This document shows positions 6,538-14,200 of a stretch of 14,399 nucleotides of DNA, one piece after another. The stretch's first letter is position 1, and each line of letters opens with the position of its first letter. The translations under genes and the position numbers were made by a program. The notes beneath the pieces were generated by a model. The model was not told the origin of the DNA. It saw only the letters and a program-made list of their open reading frames with translations, and ran no database searches. Origin of the DNA: JBHJOF01 sp050330055 (GTDB lineage: Bacteria > Pseudomonadota > Alphaproteobacteria > Kiloniellales > JAKSDN01); NCBI GenBank assembly GCA_050330055.1, contig JBHJOF010000324.1:1-14399 (forward strand). Direction: 5' to 3'.

Positions 6538-7545
6538 ATGAAGGTATTGATTACGGGAGGATTGGGGTTCCTGGGCCTGCGCCTGGCGCGGCGCCTCACC
6601 GAGCTGGGGCGGCTGACCGGGCCCTCCGGGAAGCCGGAGGCCATAGATCACCTCGCCCTGTTCGACATGGCGTTGCCGCGCAGGCGCCCGGAGGGGCTGG
6701 ACGAGCGGGCGGAGCTGATCGCCGGCGACATCGCCGATCGCGACACCCTGTTCTCGCTGGTCGATCGCGACGACATCGGCATCTTCCATCTGGCCTCGGT
6801 GGTCAGCGGCGGGGCGGAAAAGGACTTCGACCTGGCGATGAACGTCAACCTGATGGGCGGCCTCAGCCTGTTCGAGGCCTGCCGGGGCCTGAAGTCCTGT
6901 CCGCGCCTGGTCTTCGCCAGCTCGATCGCGGTCTTCGGCGGCGCCGCCATGCCCCCGGTGGTGGGCGACACCACCAAGCAGACGCCGCAGACCACCTACG
7001 GCACGACCAAGGCGGCGCTCGAGCTGTTCCTCAACGACTATACCCGCAAGGGCTTTCTCGACGGCCGCTCGGCCCGCCTGCCGACCGTCATCATCCGGCC
7101 GGGCAAGCCGAACGCCGCGGCCTCCAGCTTCGCCAGCGGCGTGTTCCGCGAGCCGCTCAGGGGCGAGCCCTGCGTCGTGCCGGTGGCGCGCGATACGCCG
7201 ATGCCGGTCATGGGCTACCGCGAGATCGTCGAGGGCCTGATCCGGCTCTACGAGACGGATGGTACCCTGCTCGGCGACGACCGCGCGGTCAGCCTGCCCA
7301 GCCTGACCGTGACGGTCGGCGACATGATCGAGTCGCTGCAGCGCGTCGCCGGCGAGCGGCCGCTCGGCGAGATCACGATCGAGCCCGATCCCTTTATCGA
7401 GGCGATCTGCCGCACCTGGCCGCGCGACGCCCGCTTCGACCGGGCGCTCACGCTCGGCCTGCCGCGGGCGGCGAGCCTCGACCAGATCGTCCGGGCCTAT
7501 ATCGAGGACTATGTCGACCCGGTTGGCGCAAAAGGGGCCGCCTGA
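6538..7545 (+). CDS. denD: D-erythronate dehydrogenase, NAD-dependent extended SDR
   Basis: DenD oxidises D-erythronate at C2 as the first step of four-carbon sugar acid breakdown. The 335-residue protein opens with a Rossmann motif, G7-G-L-G-F-L-G13, has SSIAVFGG before the catalytic Y154-G-T-T-K158, and contains RPGKPNAAASSFASGVFREP and SLPSLTVTVGDMIESL, stretches I recognise as typical of DenD rather than generic UDP-sugar epimerases. The start at 6538 is preceded by AGGAGG nine bases upstream; an in-frame ATG at 6508 would add ten residues ahead of the Rossmann strand and lacks such a site. The usual pathway partners (OtnC aldolase, OtnI isomerase, a 3-oxo-tetronate kinase) are absent from the window; instead an oxygenase-like gene follows by eight bases. 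The exact substrate could therefore differ from erythronate. Confidence 0.85.
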   Translation: MKVLITGGLGFLGLRLARRLTELGRLTGPSGKPEAIDHLALFDMALPRRRPEGLDERAELIAGDIADRDTLFSLVDRDDIGIFHLASVVSGGAEKDFDLAMNVNLMGGLSLFEACRGLKSCPRLVFASSIAVFGGAAMPPVVGDTTKQTPQTTYGTTKAALELFLNDYTRKGFLDGRSARLPTVIIRPGKPNAAASSFASGVFREPLRGEPCVVPVARDTPMPVMGYREIVEGLIRLYETDGTLLGDDRAVSLPSLTVTVGDMIESLQRVAGERPLGEITIEPDPFIEAICRTWPRDARFDRALTLGLPRAASLDQIVRAYIEDYVDPVGAKGAA

Positions 7546-7553
7546 GGCGCAGC

Positions 7554-8225
7554 ATGTTCGAGAAGGTCGAGGAACATTCGCTTTTCCCCACCTGCATCTG
7601 GGTGCACGACCTGGAGGCGGAGCGGGCGCGCCGGCTGAACGAGAAGCTGTTCCACGATCTCGATCGCCTGACCGCGCCGCGCCCCAAGCTGCCGCCCGGC
7701 CAGACCTGGCAGACCGAGCAGTTCCTGCACGAGCTGGAAGAGTTCCGCGAGCTGGTCGAGGCCATCGAGGCCGCCGCGCTGGGGGTGGTCGAGAAGATGG
7801 AGATCGTGCACGACGGCCTGCAGATCACCGCCTGCTGGGCCAACATCAACCCCAAGGGCACGCCGCATCCGCCGCACTTCCATCCGAACAACTACCTGTC
7901 CGGGGTCTACTATGTGGCCGCGGCAGCGGGCGCCGACAGCATCGTGTTCCACGAGCCGCGCCCGCAGCTCGACATGATCGCGCCGCACGTGCGCCGCTAT
8001 ACCAAGTATACGGCCCCTAACCAGGAGGTGCGGGTCAAGCCGGGGCGGCTGGTGCTGTTCCCGGCCTGGCTGACCCACTCCGTGCCGGTCAACCGCAGCG
8101 AGGGCCTGCGCATCAGCATCGCCTTCAACCTCATGTTCAAGGGCTACGTGGAAAAGATGACCCGGCCGCGCTGGACCGGCATTCCGGTACACCGCCCGGC
8201 GAGGGAGCAGGCCGGGGATGACTAG
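7554..8225 (+). CDS. Putative 2-oxoglutarate/Fe(II)-dependent oxygenase, TIGR02466-like
   Basis: This 223-residue protein resembles the TIGR02466 / 2OG-FeII_Oxy_5 family of putative 2-oxoglutarate-dependent oxygenases, none of which has a substrate I can name. The start LFPTCIWVHDL matches the family N-terminus. WANINPKG is followed by H105-P-P-H-F-H110-P-N and SGVYYV, which supplies the proximal iron ligands; H175 in LTHSV is the expected distal His, and R186 in LRISIAFN the 2-oxoglutarate carboxylate ligand. It begins eight bases after the denD stop, with GAGGCG overlapping that stop as a ribosome binding site, so the two are very likely co-translated. Activity on a sugar acid or on a protein would both be guesses. 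Confidence 0.85.
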   Translation: MFEKVEEHSLFPTCIWVHDLEAERARRLNEKLFHDLDRLTAPRPKLPPGQTWQTEQFLHELEEFRELVEAIEAAALGVVEKMEIVHDGLQITACWANINPKGTPHPPHFHPNNYLSGVYYVAAAAGADSIVFHEPRPQLDMIAPHVRRYTKYTAPNQEVRVKPGRLVLFPAWLTHSVPVNRSEGLRISIAFNLMFKGYVEKMTRPRWTGIPVHRPAREQAGDD

Positions 8226-8403
8226 ACAGGAATCTGCTTGGTCACGGGTCCTGGCGGGGTAGAATCACTGTGGCCGGGCGATCCGGGGTCGCGCGAGACG
8301 GCGCTCGCGTTGTCGAATGAAGGCGGCCCGCTATCGCATCCGTGAAACGGCTCTGTGCAACAAGGAACAACGATAGTGACAAGCACTTTGGGACAGGGAG
8401 CTC

Positions 8404-10395
8404 ATGACAGCCATCGGAGGGGCACCGAAGCCCGCACTACTGTTCGCTGACCGCCTGGCGGGCCTCCTGCTGGCGGCCCTGCTGCTCGGGGGGCTTGCCG
8501 GGCCGGCGTCGGCCGCCGTCGAGGTGATCGGCGCCTCGGACGCGCCGCCGCCGGCGAGCCTGCAGGAGCCGCTGGCCCTGCAGGCCGAGGTGGAGGCCGG
8601 TGCCCTGCCGCCGATTGCGGAGCGGCTGCCGCAGCAGCCGCTCGTGGTGCCGGAGACGGAGAGGCGCAGCCTCGGTCATCCAGGCGGCGAGCTCCGCACG
8701 CTGATCGGGCGCGCCAAGGACACCCGGCTGCTGGTGGTCTACGGCTACGCTCGCCTTGTCTGCTACGACGAGAACCTGGAACTGGTGGCCGACATCGCCG
8801 AGCGGGTCGAGGTCGAGGACGATCGCATCTTCACCATCACCCTGCGCAAGGGCCACAAGTGGTCGGACGGCCAGCCCTTCACTACCGAGGACATGCGCTA
8901 CTGGTGGGAGGACGTGGCCAACAACCGCGAGCTTTCGCCCTCGGGCCCGCCCGCGCTCATGCTGGTCGACGACCAGCCGCCCGAGGTCGAGGTGCTCGAC
9001 GAGGTGACCATCCGCTACAGCTGGCCGAAGCCCAATCCCTATTTCCTGCCCGCCTTGGCCGGCGCGCGCCCCGAGTTCATCTATCAGCCCGCCCACTACA
9101 TGAAGGACTTTCACGTCAAGTACGCCGACCCGGCTGCGCTCGAGGCCAAGGTCAAGGCGGCGAACATGCGGAACTGGGCGGCCCTGCACAACCGCGTCGA
9201 CAGTCAATACAGCTTCGACAATCCCGATCTGCCGACGCTGCAGCCCTGGATGAACACCGTGAAGCCGCCGTCGGAGCGTTTTGTCGCCAAGCGCAACCCC
9301 TACTACCACCGCGTGGACGCCGCCGGGCAGCAGCTGCCCTATATCGATCGGGTCATCCTGCAGGTGGCCAGCAGCCAGCTGATCCCGGCCAAGACCGGCG
9401 CCGGCGAAAGTGACCTGCAGGCGGTCGCGCTGAACTTCAGCGACTTTCCTTTCCTCAAGTCGGAGGAGAAGCGCAGCAAGTTCAATGTGTATCTCTGGCG
9501 CACCGTGCGCGGCTCGCAGTACGCGCTCTACCCCAATCTCAACGCCAGCGATCCGGTCTGGCGTGAGCTGCTGCGCGACGTGCGCTTCAGGCGCGCCCTG
9601 TCGCTGGCCGTCAACCGGGACGAGGTCAACCAGCTCATCTACTTCGGGCTCGGCCTGCCGGGCAATCAGTCGGTGTTGCCCGACAGCCCGCTCTACAAGC
9701 CGGATTATCGCGAGGCTCATGCAAGCTTCGACCTGAAAGCGGCGAACAAGCTGCTCGATGAGACCGGCCTGACCGAGCGCAACAGCGCGGGCATTCGCCT
9801 GCTGCCGGACGGGCGACCGCTGGAGATCGTGGTCGAGACCGCCGGCGAGAACACGCAGGAGACCGATATTCTGCAGCTGATCGCCGACAGCTGGCGGCAG
9901 GTCGGCGTCAAGCTGTTCAGCAAGCCCTCGCAGCGCGAGGTACTGCGCAACCGGATCTTTGCCGGCGACACCATCATGACCCTCTGGTTCGGCTATGAAA
10001 ACGCCGTGCCCAGCGCCGATATGAGCCCTTGGGAGTTCGCCCCGACCGCGCAGCACAGCTACCAATGGCCGAAGTGGGGTCAGTACCGCGAGACCAAGGG
10101 CGCGGCCGGCGAGCCGATCGACCTGCCAGAAGCCAAGGAGCTGATGGAGCTCTACGAGAAGTGGGCGCTTGCCACCAGCAAGGGAGAGCGCGGGACGATC
10201 TGGAACCGTATGCTGGAGATCAATGCAGAGCAGGTCTACACAATCGGTATCGTGGCGCAGATCCCGCAGCCGATCGTGGTCTCGCAGCGCCTGCGCAACG
10301 TGCCGGAGGAGGCCATGTACAACTGGGATCCGGGCGCCCAGTTCGGCATCTACCGGCCCGACAGCTTCTGGCTCTCGTCGACCGCAACCAACTAG
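8404..10395 (+). CDS. ABC transporter family 5 extracellular solute-binding protein
   Basis: This 663-residue exported protein belongs to the SBP_bac_5 family (dipeptide, oligopeptide, nickel and opine-type binding proteins). Residues 1-37 form a signal peptide with a hydrophobic core (LAGLLLAALLLGGLAG) and a likely cut after PASA. An Ala/Pro-rich stretch precedes the binding domain. Family hallmarks are LVADIAERVEVED, FTITLRKGHKWSDGQPFTTED, DVRFRRALSLAVNRDEVNQL and a C-terminal segment rich in Trp and Pro. No lipobox Cys is present, so it is predicted to be free in the periplasm. A GGAG lies just before ATG 8404. No permease or ATPase gene lies in the window; the downstream gene is convergent, so this is an orphan or works with a distant transporter. 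The ligand is not predictable; at 663 residues it is longer than typical 500-550 residue peptide binders. Confidence 0.92.
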   Translation: MTAIGGAPKPALLFADRLAGLLLAALLLGGLAGPASAAVEVIGASDAPPPASLQEPLALQAEVEAGALPPIAERLPQQPLVVPETERRSLGHPGGELRTLIGRAKDTRLLVVYGYARLVCYDENLELVADIAERVEVEDDRIFTITLRKGHKWSDGQPFTTEDMRYWWEDVANNRELSPSGPPALMLVDDQPPEVEVLDEVTIRYSWPKPNPYFLPALAGARPEFIYQPAHYMKDFHVKYADPAALEAKVKAANMRNWAALHNRVDSQYSFDNPDLPTLQPWMNTVKPPSERFVAKRNPYYHRVDAAGQQLPYIDRVILQVASSQLIPAKTGAGESDLQAVALNFSDFPFLKSEEKRSKFNVYLWRTVRGSQYALYPNLNASDPVWRELLRDVRFRRALSLAVNRDEVNQLIYFGLGLPGNQSVLPDSPLYKPDYREAHASFDLKAANKLLDETGLTERNSAGIRLLPDGRPLEIVVETAGENTQETDILQLIADSWRQVGVKLFSKPSQREVLRNRIFAGDTIMTLWFGYENAVPSADMSPWEFAPTAQHSYQWPKWGQYRETKGAAGEPIDLPEAKELMELYEKWALATSKGERGTIWNRMLEINAEQVYTIGIVAQIPQPIVVSQRLRNVPEEAMYNWDPGAQFGIYRPDSFWLSSTATN

Positions 10396-10438
10396 ACCGG
10401 GAATCACAAAGGGGTGTTACGTGGCATCGGCCATCATA

Positions 10439-10509
10439 CTTCGACAGGCTCAGCATGAGGATGTGCTTTGCTCGCATGAGCAAAGCACCTCACCCTGAGC
10501 TTGTCGAAG
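10439..10509. repeat. Long palindromic intergenic repeat (REP-like) between convergent genes
   Basis: The outer arms 10439-10459 and 10489-10509 are 21-base inverted repeats with three mismatches, and an inner stem pairs GTGCTTTGCTC (10463-10473) with GAGCAAAGCAC (10478-10488), eleven perfect base pairs around a four-base GCAT loop. The right arm contains CACCCTGAGCTTGTCGAAGG, a sequence I recognise as a widespread palindromic repeat in alphaproteobacterial and other GC-rich genomes. It sits 43 bases after the solute-binding protein gene and 42 before the end of the convergent GGDEF-EAL gene, and probably stops transcription from both sides. No T-tract follows. Mobility by a REP-associated transposase is possible but no such gene is here. 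Confidence 0.85.
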
Positions 10510-10551
10510 GGTGAGCAGCGCTACGCCGATTCAATTCGAACGGACTACGCT

Positions 10552-11781
10552 CTAGCTTGCGGTCTGGGGCTGGCCCGTCTTCTTCAGAAGCTTGTCGATC
10601 AGGTGACCCTGATAGAGGTGCGTCCCCAGGGCCTTTCCCGTTTCGAACGCCAGCTCGTCATCGCAGCGGATCAGGATCACGCGGTTCGCGTCGAACGACT
10701 TCAGCGCCTCGAGTACGGCGCTGTCCTTGCGGTTGACCTCGTCGTGGAGCTCCGGGCTCCAGATCACCTTGATCAGGTCGACGCCGAGCCGCGCGCAGTT
10801 GATCACGGCCAGGGACTGGCAAGTCAGGCCGTCCAAGCAAAAGCGGTAGTTCCGCTGGTGCAGGAAGTTGCGCGAGAAACGGAAGGAATCGAGGTCCGCC
10901 ATGACATCGACCAGCTGCAGCTCGATCACCACCGTGCGGCGCGCTTCGCCGCCGAGCTTCTGGTCGAATGCCATGAATTCGTCCGAGATCACGCTGCCGA
11001 CGTTGAGGTTGACGCTGAAGGCCTTGGTGAGCGTCGCGTCGTCCCTGTGTCCAAGATAGGCGATCACCCGCCGGTCCAGGTGGGAGGTCAGCTCCTGAAA
11101 CAGCCAGCGGCTGCCGTGGATATCGACGTCCGGGGTCAAGATATCGCGTAGCGCGCAGATCGACGTGAAGACTTCGGTGAAAACCGGCTTGGGCGGCGTG
11201 CCGGGCGCCACGGCGCAGACCGCCTGACGGCGGATCACGCTGGTCAGATCGGCCTGGGCAATGGCGGTCTGAATGCTCGCCAGGCTCTTGGGGTCGAGGG
11301 TCTTCTGCTGCGTTTCGACCGGATGGCTCAACAGGGCGCTCTGATTGGCCGCGTCAGAGTTGCGCGCGGCCTCGAGCGCCTCGCGGGCGAAGTTCTGTAC
11401 CGCGGCAAAACCCCTAGCCAGATCGAACTGCTGGCAGAAGCCGGCCAGGTTCTCGCCGGCCGCCCTGATCGCCGGGTCGTCGGCATAAAGCTCCATCAGG
11501 TTCATCAGCGCCTGATCTACGGCTTCGGCGCTTGCGTCCTTGAAGAAGACGACGAAATCGTCGTTCTGCAGACGAAACAGGATGCCATCGAAGCCGCTGA
11601 CCAGGGGCTCCAGGGTCAGGGCGGCGATGCGCAGGCGCTGTGGGCTTCGGTTCGCTGGGCGCAGGCTGGACATGCGCACGTGTAGGCCCTGGCGCCCGGC
11701 CGCCTGCTTGCCGACGCGCTCGACATAGTCGAGCAAGGCGGCCTCTCCTTGCCGCTGCAGCCGTGGATCGTTGGCGCCCAT
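10552..11781 (-). CDS. Degenerate GGDEF-EAL domain protein, probably a non-catalytic regulator
   Basis: The 409-residue protein has an N-terminal region with a GGDEF-like motif turned into R70-L-Q-N-D-D-F (residues 70-76) and a C-terminal EAL-like fold from about 200. In the EAL part, SVNLN, IELQL, Lys in VDLIKVIW and the final YQGHLIDKLL keep the family layout, but the EAL motif itself, the DDFG loop and the Glu of AEGVE are replaced (the last region reads IRCDDE). Loss of most metal ligands argues against cyclic di-GMP synthesis or breakdown, leaving binding or protein-protein roles. No membrane or receiver domain is seen. ATG 11781 follows GGGAG by five bases. It faces the solute-binding protein gene and lies downstream of the GST gene across a 273-base gap. 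The fold assignment rests on motif order and is less certain than its neighbours. Confidence 0.75.
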   Translation of the reverse strand: MGANDPRLQRQGEAALLDYVERVGKQAAGRQGLHVRMSSLRPANRSPQRLRIAALTLEPLVSGFDGILFRLQNDDFVVFFKDASAEAVDQALMNLMELYADDPAIRAAGENLAGFCQQFDLARGFAAVQNFAREALEAARNSDAANQSALLSHPVETQQKTLDPKSLASIQTAIAQADLTSVIRRQAVCAVAPGTPPKPVFTEVFTSICALRDILTPDVDIHGSRWLFQELTSHLDRRVIAYLGHRDDATLTKAFSVNLNVGSVISDEFMAFDQKLGGEARRTVVIELQLVDVMADLDSFRFSRNFLHQRNYRFCLDGLTCQSLAVINCARLGVDLIKVIWSPELHDEVNRKDSAVLEALKSFDANRVILIRCDDELAFETGKALGTHLYQGHLIDKLLKKTGQPQTAS

Positions 11782-12054
11782 CGAACTCCCTCTTCAGCAG
11801 AAGCCAAGTGCGACAGAAACCGAGTGACGGTTTCCTCAAGTTGAAGTTTGGTAGCCTACAAATGTAGAGGAACGGTTAATGCTAACAACTAGAAGGCCGC
11901 GTAGCCATGATAACCCATACGATCTATGCCTTTCCTAAATACATGGCTAGGCCAGGTCAGACAGCGGTCGGGAGCCGCGGATACAAGCTGGAGGCTCCTC
12001 TCGAAATATTGAGATCTCATCAGAGTCCGATTGTCGTGAGTTTGTAGTCGCGCC
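11782..12054. other. AT-richer spacer upstream of the GGDEF-EAL gene with several small palindromes
   Basis: This 273-base gap is visibly richer in A+T than its surroundings. It contains a perfect 7-bp inverted repeat, GAAACCG at 11816-11822 and CGGTTTC at 11828-11834; CTACA-AA-TGTAG at 11856-11867; TAGCCATG at 11902-11909 with CATGGCTA at 11942-11949; and the 10-bp palindrome TGAGATCTCA at 12010-12019. The first two lie 35-86 bases before the GGDEF-EAL start and could be operator sites. No clear promoter boxes or T-tracted terminator for the GST gene were found. Confidence 0.4.
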
Positions 12055-12675
12055 CTAGGTCAGCGGCACCATGACGTGGTGGCGGAAGGCCTTACGCTCG
12101 GTCAGGCGCTGGTACCAGGCCCGCAAGTGATAGTGTGGTGGATGCGCGACGGTCAGGCCGTACCAGCGATAGGCGGCCGCGCCCAGGGCGATGTCGGCCA
12201 TGGTCAGCCGCTCGCCCAGGATGAAGCGGCGCCCGTCCAGGCGTTTGTCGAGGATGGCGAAGGTCTTGCCCAGCTTCTCGGCCGCGCTCTCGATCGCCGC
12301 GGTGTTGCGCTGCTCGACCGGCGTGCGCACCAGGCCCCAGAAGATCGGCGTCATCAGCGGCTGGATGCTTGTCGACTGCCATTCCATCCAGCGGTCGGCG
12401 TCGGCCCGCGCGGTCAGCGGCTCGGGGCAAAGCCCGCCCGGGTCATGCTTGGCCGCCAGGTAGCGCACGATGGCGTTCGATTCCCAGAGCACGAAGCCCT
12501 CGTCGTCGATCACCGGAATCAGACCGTTCGGATTCATGGCCAGGAACCAGGGCTCGTTGTTGCGGCCGAAGGCGCCGCCGGCGGGGATCACCTCGTGCGC
12601 CAGGCCGAGCTCGCCGATGCACCACATGGCCTTCTGCATGTTGATCGAGTTGGGCCGTCCCCAGATCTTCAGCAT
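12055..12675 (-). CDS. Glutathione S-transferase family protein
   Basis: This 206-residue protein has an N-terminal thioredoxin-like domain (about 1-80) and a helical C-terminal domain. S10 in RPNSINMQK is the likely thiol-activating Ser, P54 in GLIPVI is the cis-Pro before strand 3, and E65-S66 in LWESNAIVRYL binds the gamma-glutamyl part of glutathione. FILGERLTMADIALGAAAYRW is the conserved N-capping/hydrophobic staple segment of the C-terminal domain. Such proteins conjugate, reduce or isomerise electrophiles with glutathione; the substrate is not readable here. GGAGGGGAG directly before ATG 12675 supports the start. It is divergent from the dehydrogenase gene, 101 bases away, so a shared regulatory region is possible. 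Confidence 0.93.
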   Translation of the reverse strand: MLKIWGRPNSINMQKAMWCIGELGLAHEVIPAGGAFGRNNEPWFLAMNPNGLIPVIDDEGFVLWESNAIVRYLAAKHDPGGLCPEPLTARADADRWMEWQSTSIQPLMTPIFWGLVRTPVEQRNTAAIESAAEKLGKTFAILDKRLDGRRFILGERLTMADIALGAAAYRWYGLTVAHPPHYHLRAWYQRLTERKAFRHHVMVPLT

Positions 12676-12776
12676 CGCTCCCCTCCTCCCGCCGCGGCCG
12701 CCAGGCGAGGCTGGCGTTGGTCCAGTCTTATCGCTAGAAGCCTCCTGTTTCCATGCCGAGGAGAGCAGGGGGACCC

Positions 12777-13886
12777 ATGAGCGCCAACAGCGCCTTCACC
12801 ATCGCCGTGCTGCCGGGCGACGGCATCGGCCCGGAGGTCATGGCCCCCTGCCTGGCCCTGCTCGACCAGGTGGTGGCCCAAGTGGGGGAGGGTGCCGGCG
12901 GCTTCCGCCTCGCCTACGAGAGCCACGAGGCCGGGGCCGGGCTCTACCGGCGCAGCGGCACGGCGCTGCCCGGCGAGACCCTGCGGCGCGTCGGCGCGGC
13001 CGACGCCATCCTGCTGGGCGCCATGGGCCTGCCGGGCGTCCACTATCCCGACGGCCGCGAGATCGCGCCGCAGGTCGACCTGCGCGAGCATTTCGGCCTC
13101 TTCGCCGGCCTGCGCCCGGTCAAGACCTATCCCGGCATGGCGGTGCCGCTGGCCGATCCGCGCGGCAAGCAGCTCGACATCGCGCTGATTCGCGAGTCGA
13201 CCGAGGGCTTCTTCGCCGGCCGCGGCCAGGGGCGGATGGGGGACGACCGCGCCGCCCACGAGACCATGACCATCACCCGCGCCGGCTCCGAGCGGCTCTT
13301 CGAGTTTGCCTTCGCGCTGGCGCGGCGGCGCAAGGCGGCCGGCCTGCCGGGCCGCGTGACCTGCGTCGACAAGGCCAACATCTTCGGCGCCTTCGCCTTC
13401 TTCCGCAGGATCTTCGACGAGGTGGCCGCTCGCCATCCCGATATCGAGGCCGAGCGCTGCTACGTCGACGCCGCCGCCATGCGCCTGGTGACCCGGCCCT
13501 GGTCGTTCGACGTGCTGGTCACCGAGAACCTCTTCGGCGACATCCTGTCGGACCTGGGCGCCGGCCTGATGGGCGGCATGGGCATGGCGCCCTCGGCCGA
13601 CATCGGCGCCGCGCACGCGGTCTTCCAGCCCTGCCACGGCACCGCTCCCGACATCGCCGGGCAGGGCAAGGCCAACCCGACGGCGATGGTCCTCTCGGCT
13701 GCCATGATGCTCGACTGGCTGGGCGAGCGCCACGGCGTCGCCGCCTGTTGCGAGGCTGCGCGCCTCCTGAGCGGCGCCGTCGAGCGCGCCTATGCCGCCG
13801 GAGACCTGCGCCCCTACGAGATGGGCGGCACGGCCGGGACGGAGGACATTACCGGGCGGGTGATGGAGGCGCTGCAGCGCTCCTGA
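12777..13886 (+). CDS. Isocitrate/isopropylmalate-family dehydrogenase (beta-decarboxylating type)
   Basis: This 369-residue enzyme oxidises a 2-hydroxy acid, normally with NAD(P)+ and decarboxylation. The N-terminus IAVLPGDGIGPEV, R103 and R113 in the LREHFGLFAGLRPVK segment, R139 in RESTEG, K199 in VDKANIF, Y229-V-D231, and D255/D259 in FGDILSDLGAGLMGG supply the family's substrate, Mg2+ and catalytic residues. HGTAPDIAGQGKANPTAM marks the cofactor-binding loop. The RESTEG loop resembles isocitrate, homoisocitrate or tartrate/malate enzymes more than LeuB (which has RELTGG), so substrate is left open. ATG 12777 is preferred to the in-frame ATG 12753 because AGGGGGA lies just before it and the extension (MPRRAGGP) is not family-like. 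It is convergent with the small gene eight bases downstream. Confidence 0.92.
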   Translation: MSANSAFTIAVLPGDGIGPEVMAPCLALLDQVVAQVGEGAGGFRLAYESHEAGAGLYRRSGTALPGETLRRVGAADAILLGAMGLPGVHYPDGREIAPQVDLREHFGLFAGLRPVKTYPGMAVPLADPRGKQLDIALIRESTEGFFAGRGQGRMGDDRAAHETMTITRAGSERLFEFAFALARRRKAAGLPGRVTCVDKANIFGAFAFFRRIFDEVAARHPDIEAERCYVDAAAMRLVTRPWSFDVLVTENLFGDILSDLGAGLMGGMGMAPSADIGAAHAVFQPCHGTAPDIAGQGKANPTAMVLSAAMMLDWLGERHGVAACCEAARLLSGAVERAYAAGDLRPYEMGGTAGTEDITGRVMEALQRS

Positions 13887-13894
13887 AGCCGGCC

Positions 13895-14170
13895 TCAGTT
13901 TGGCTTGCCGGCGCCGCGCTGCTCAAGGAGTGCGCGGACCTGCTCGAGCACCTCGAGCCAGAACAGATAGGCCTCGCGCTTGCCTTCGTCGCGCAGCTCC
14001 AGGGCGCGGCGCTCCGCCTCCTCGGCGGCGGTCTCGCCGAAGCGCTCGATCAGAGTGCTAGCCGCCTCGAAAACCTTGACCGTTTCGTCCACCTGAGGTC
14101 GCCGCTCCGCGCGGGAAGCGCCATGGCTGGATCGAGATGGCGACTTGCCACGCCGCTGCGACGAAATCAT
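13895..14170 (-). CDS. Small helical hypothetical protein
   Basis: The 91-residue product begins with a basic, Ser/Arg-rich stretch (residues 1-26) and continues as a charged, probably all-helical segment: VDETVKVFEAASTLIERFG, then AAEEAERRALELRDEG and EAYLFWLEVLEQVRALLE. I recognise the general pattern of small alphaproteobacterial hypothetical proteins but no named function. ATG 14170 has GGAG three bases upstream; GTG at 14092 would drop the basic N-terminus but has no ribosome binding site. It ends eight bases from the convergent dehydrogenase gene. It could be cytoplasmic and bind nucleic acid or a partner protein, but nothing in the sequence decides this. Confidence 0.6.
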   Translation of the reverse strand: MISSQRRGKSPSRSSHGASRAERRPQVDETVKVFEAASTLIERFGETAAEEAERRALELRDEGKREAYLFWLEVLEQVRALLEQRGAGKPN

Positions 14171-14200
14171 TGACTCCGGTCAAGCAGTCGTTTGTATACT
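14170..14200 (+). promoter_or_regulatory. Possible promoter with GTATAC palindrome
   Basis: TTGACT at 14170-14175 and TATACT at 14195-14200 resemble -35 and -10 boxes with a rather long 19-base gap, pointing right out of the window. The -10-like box overlaps the palindrome GTATAC (14194-14199), a core seen in operators of some GntR/FCD regulators. The same AT-rich block lies 24-35 bases before the small minus-strand gene and may serve that gene instead. Beyond it, 14201-14399 shows no gene I can support. Confidence 0.3.

Noticed and set aside
8437..10407. 656-codon open frame on the minus strand opposite the solute-binding protein
   Set aside because: An antisense frame without recognisable motifs, while the plus strand has a signal peptide and family 5 hallmarks.
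13888..13912. Two GCCGGC copies at the dehydrogenase/small-gene junction as a bidirectional terminator
   Set aside because: Each is itself a six-base palindrome common in GC-rich DNA; the stem is weak and no T-tract follows.
12470..14173. 567-codon plus-strand frame overlapping GST, dehydrogenase and the small gene
   Set aside because: Arg/Gly/Pro-rich translation typical of a shifted frame in GC-rich DNA; it overlaps three better supported genes.
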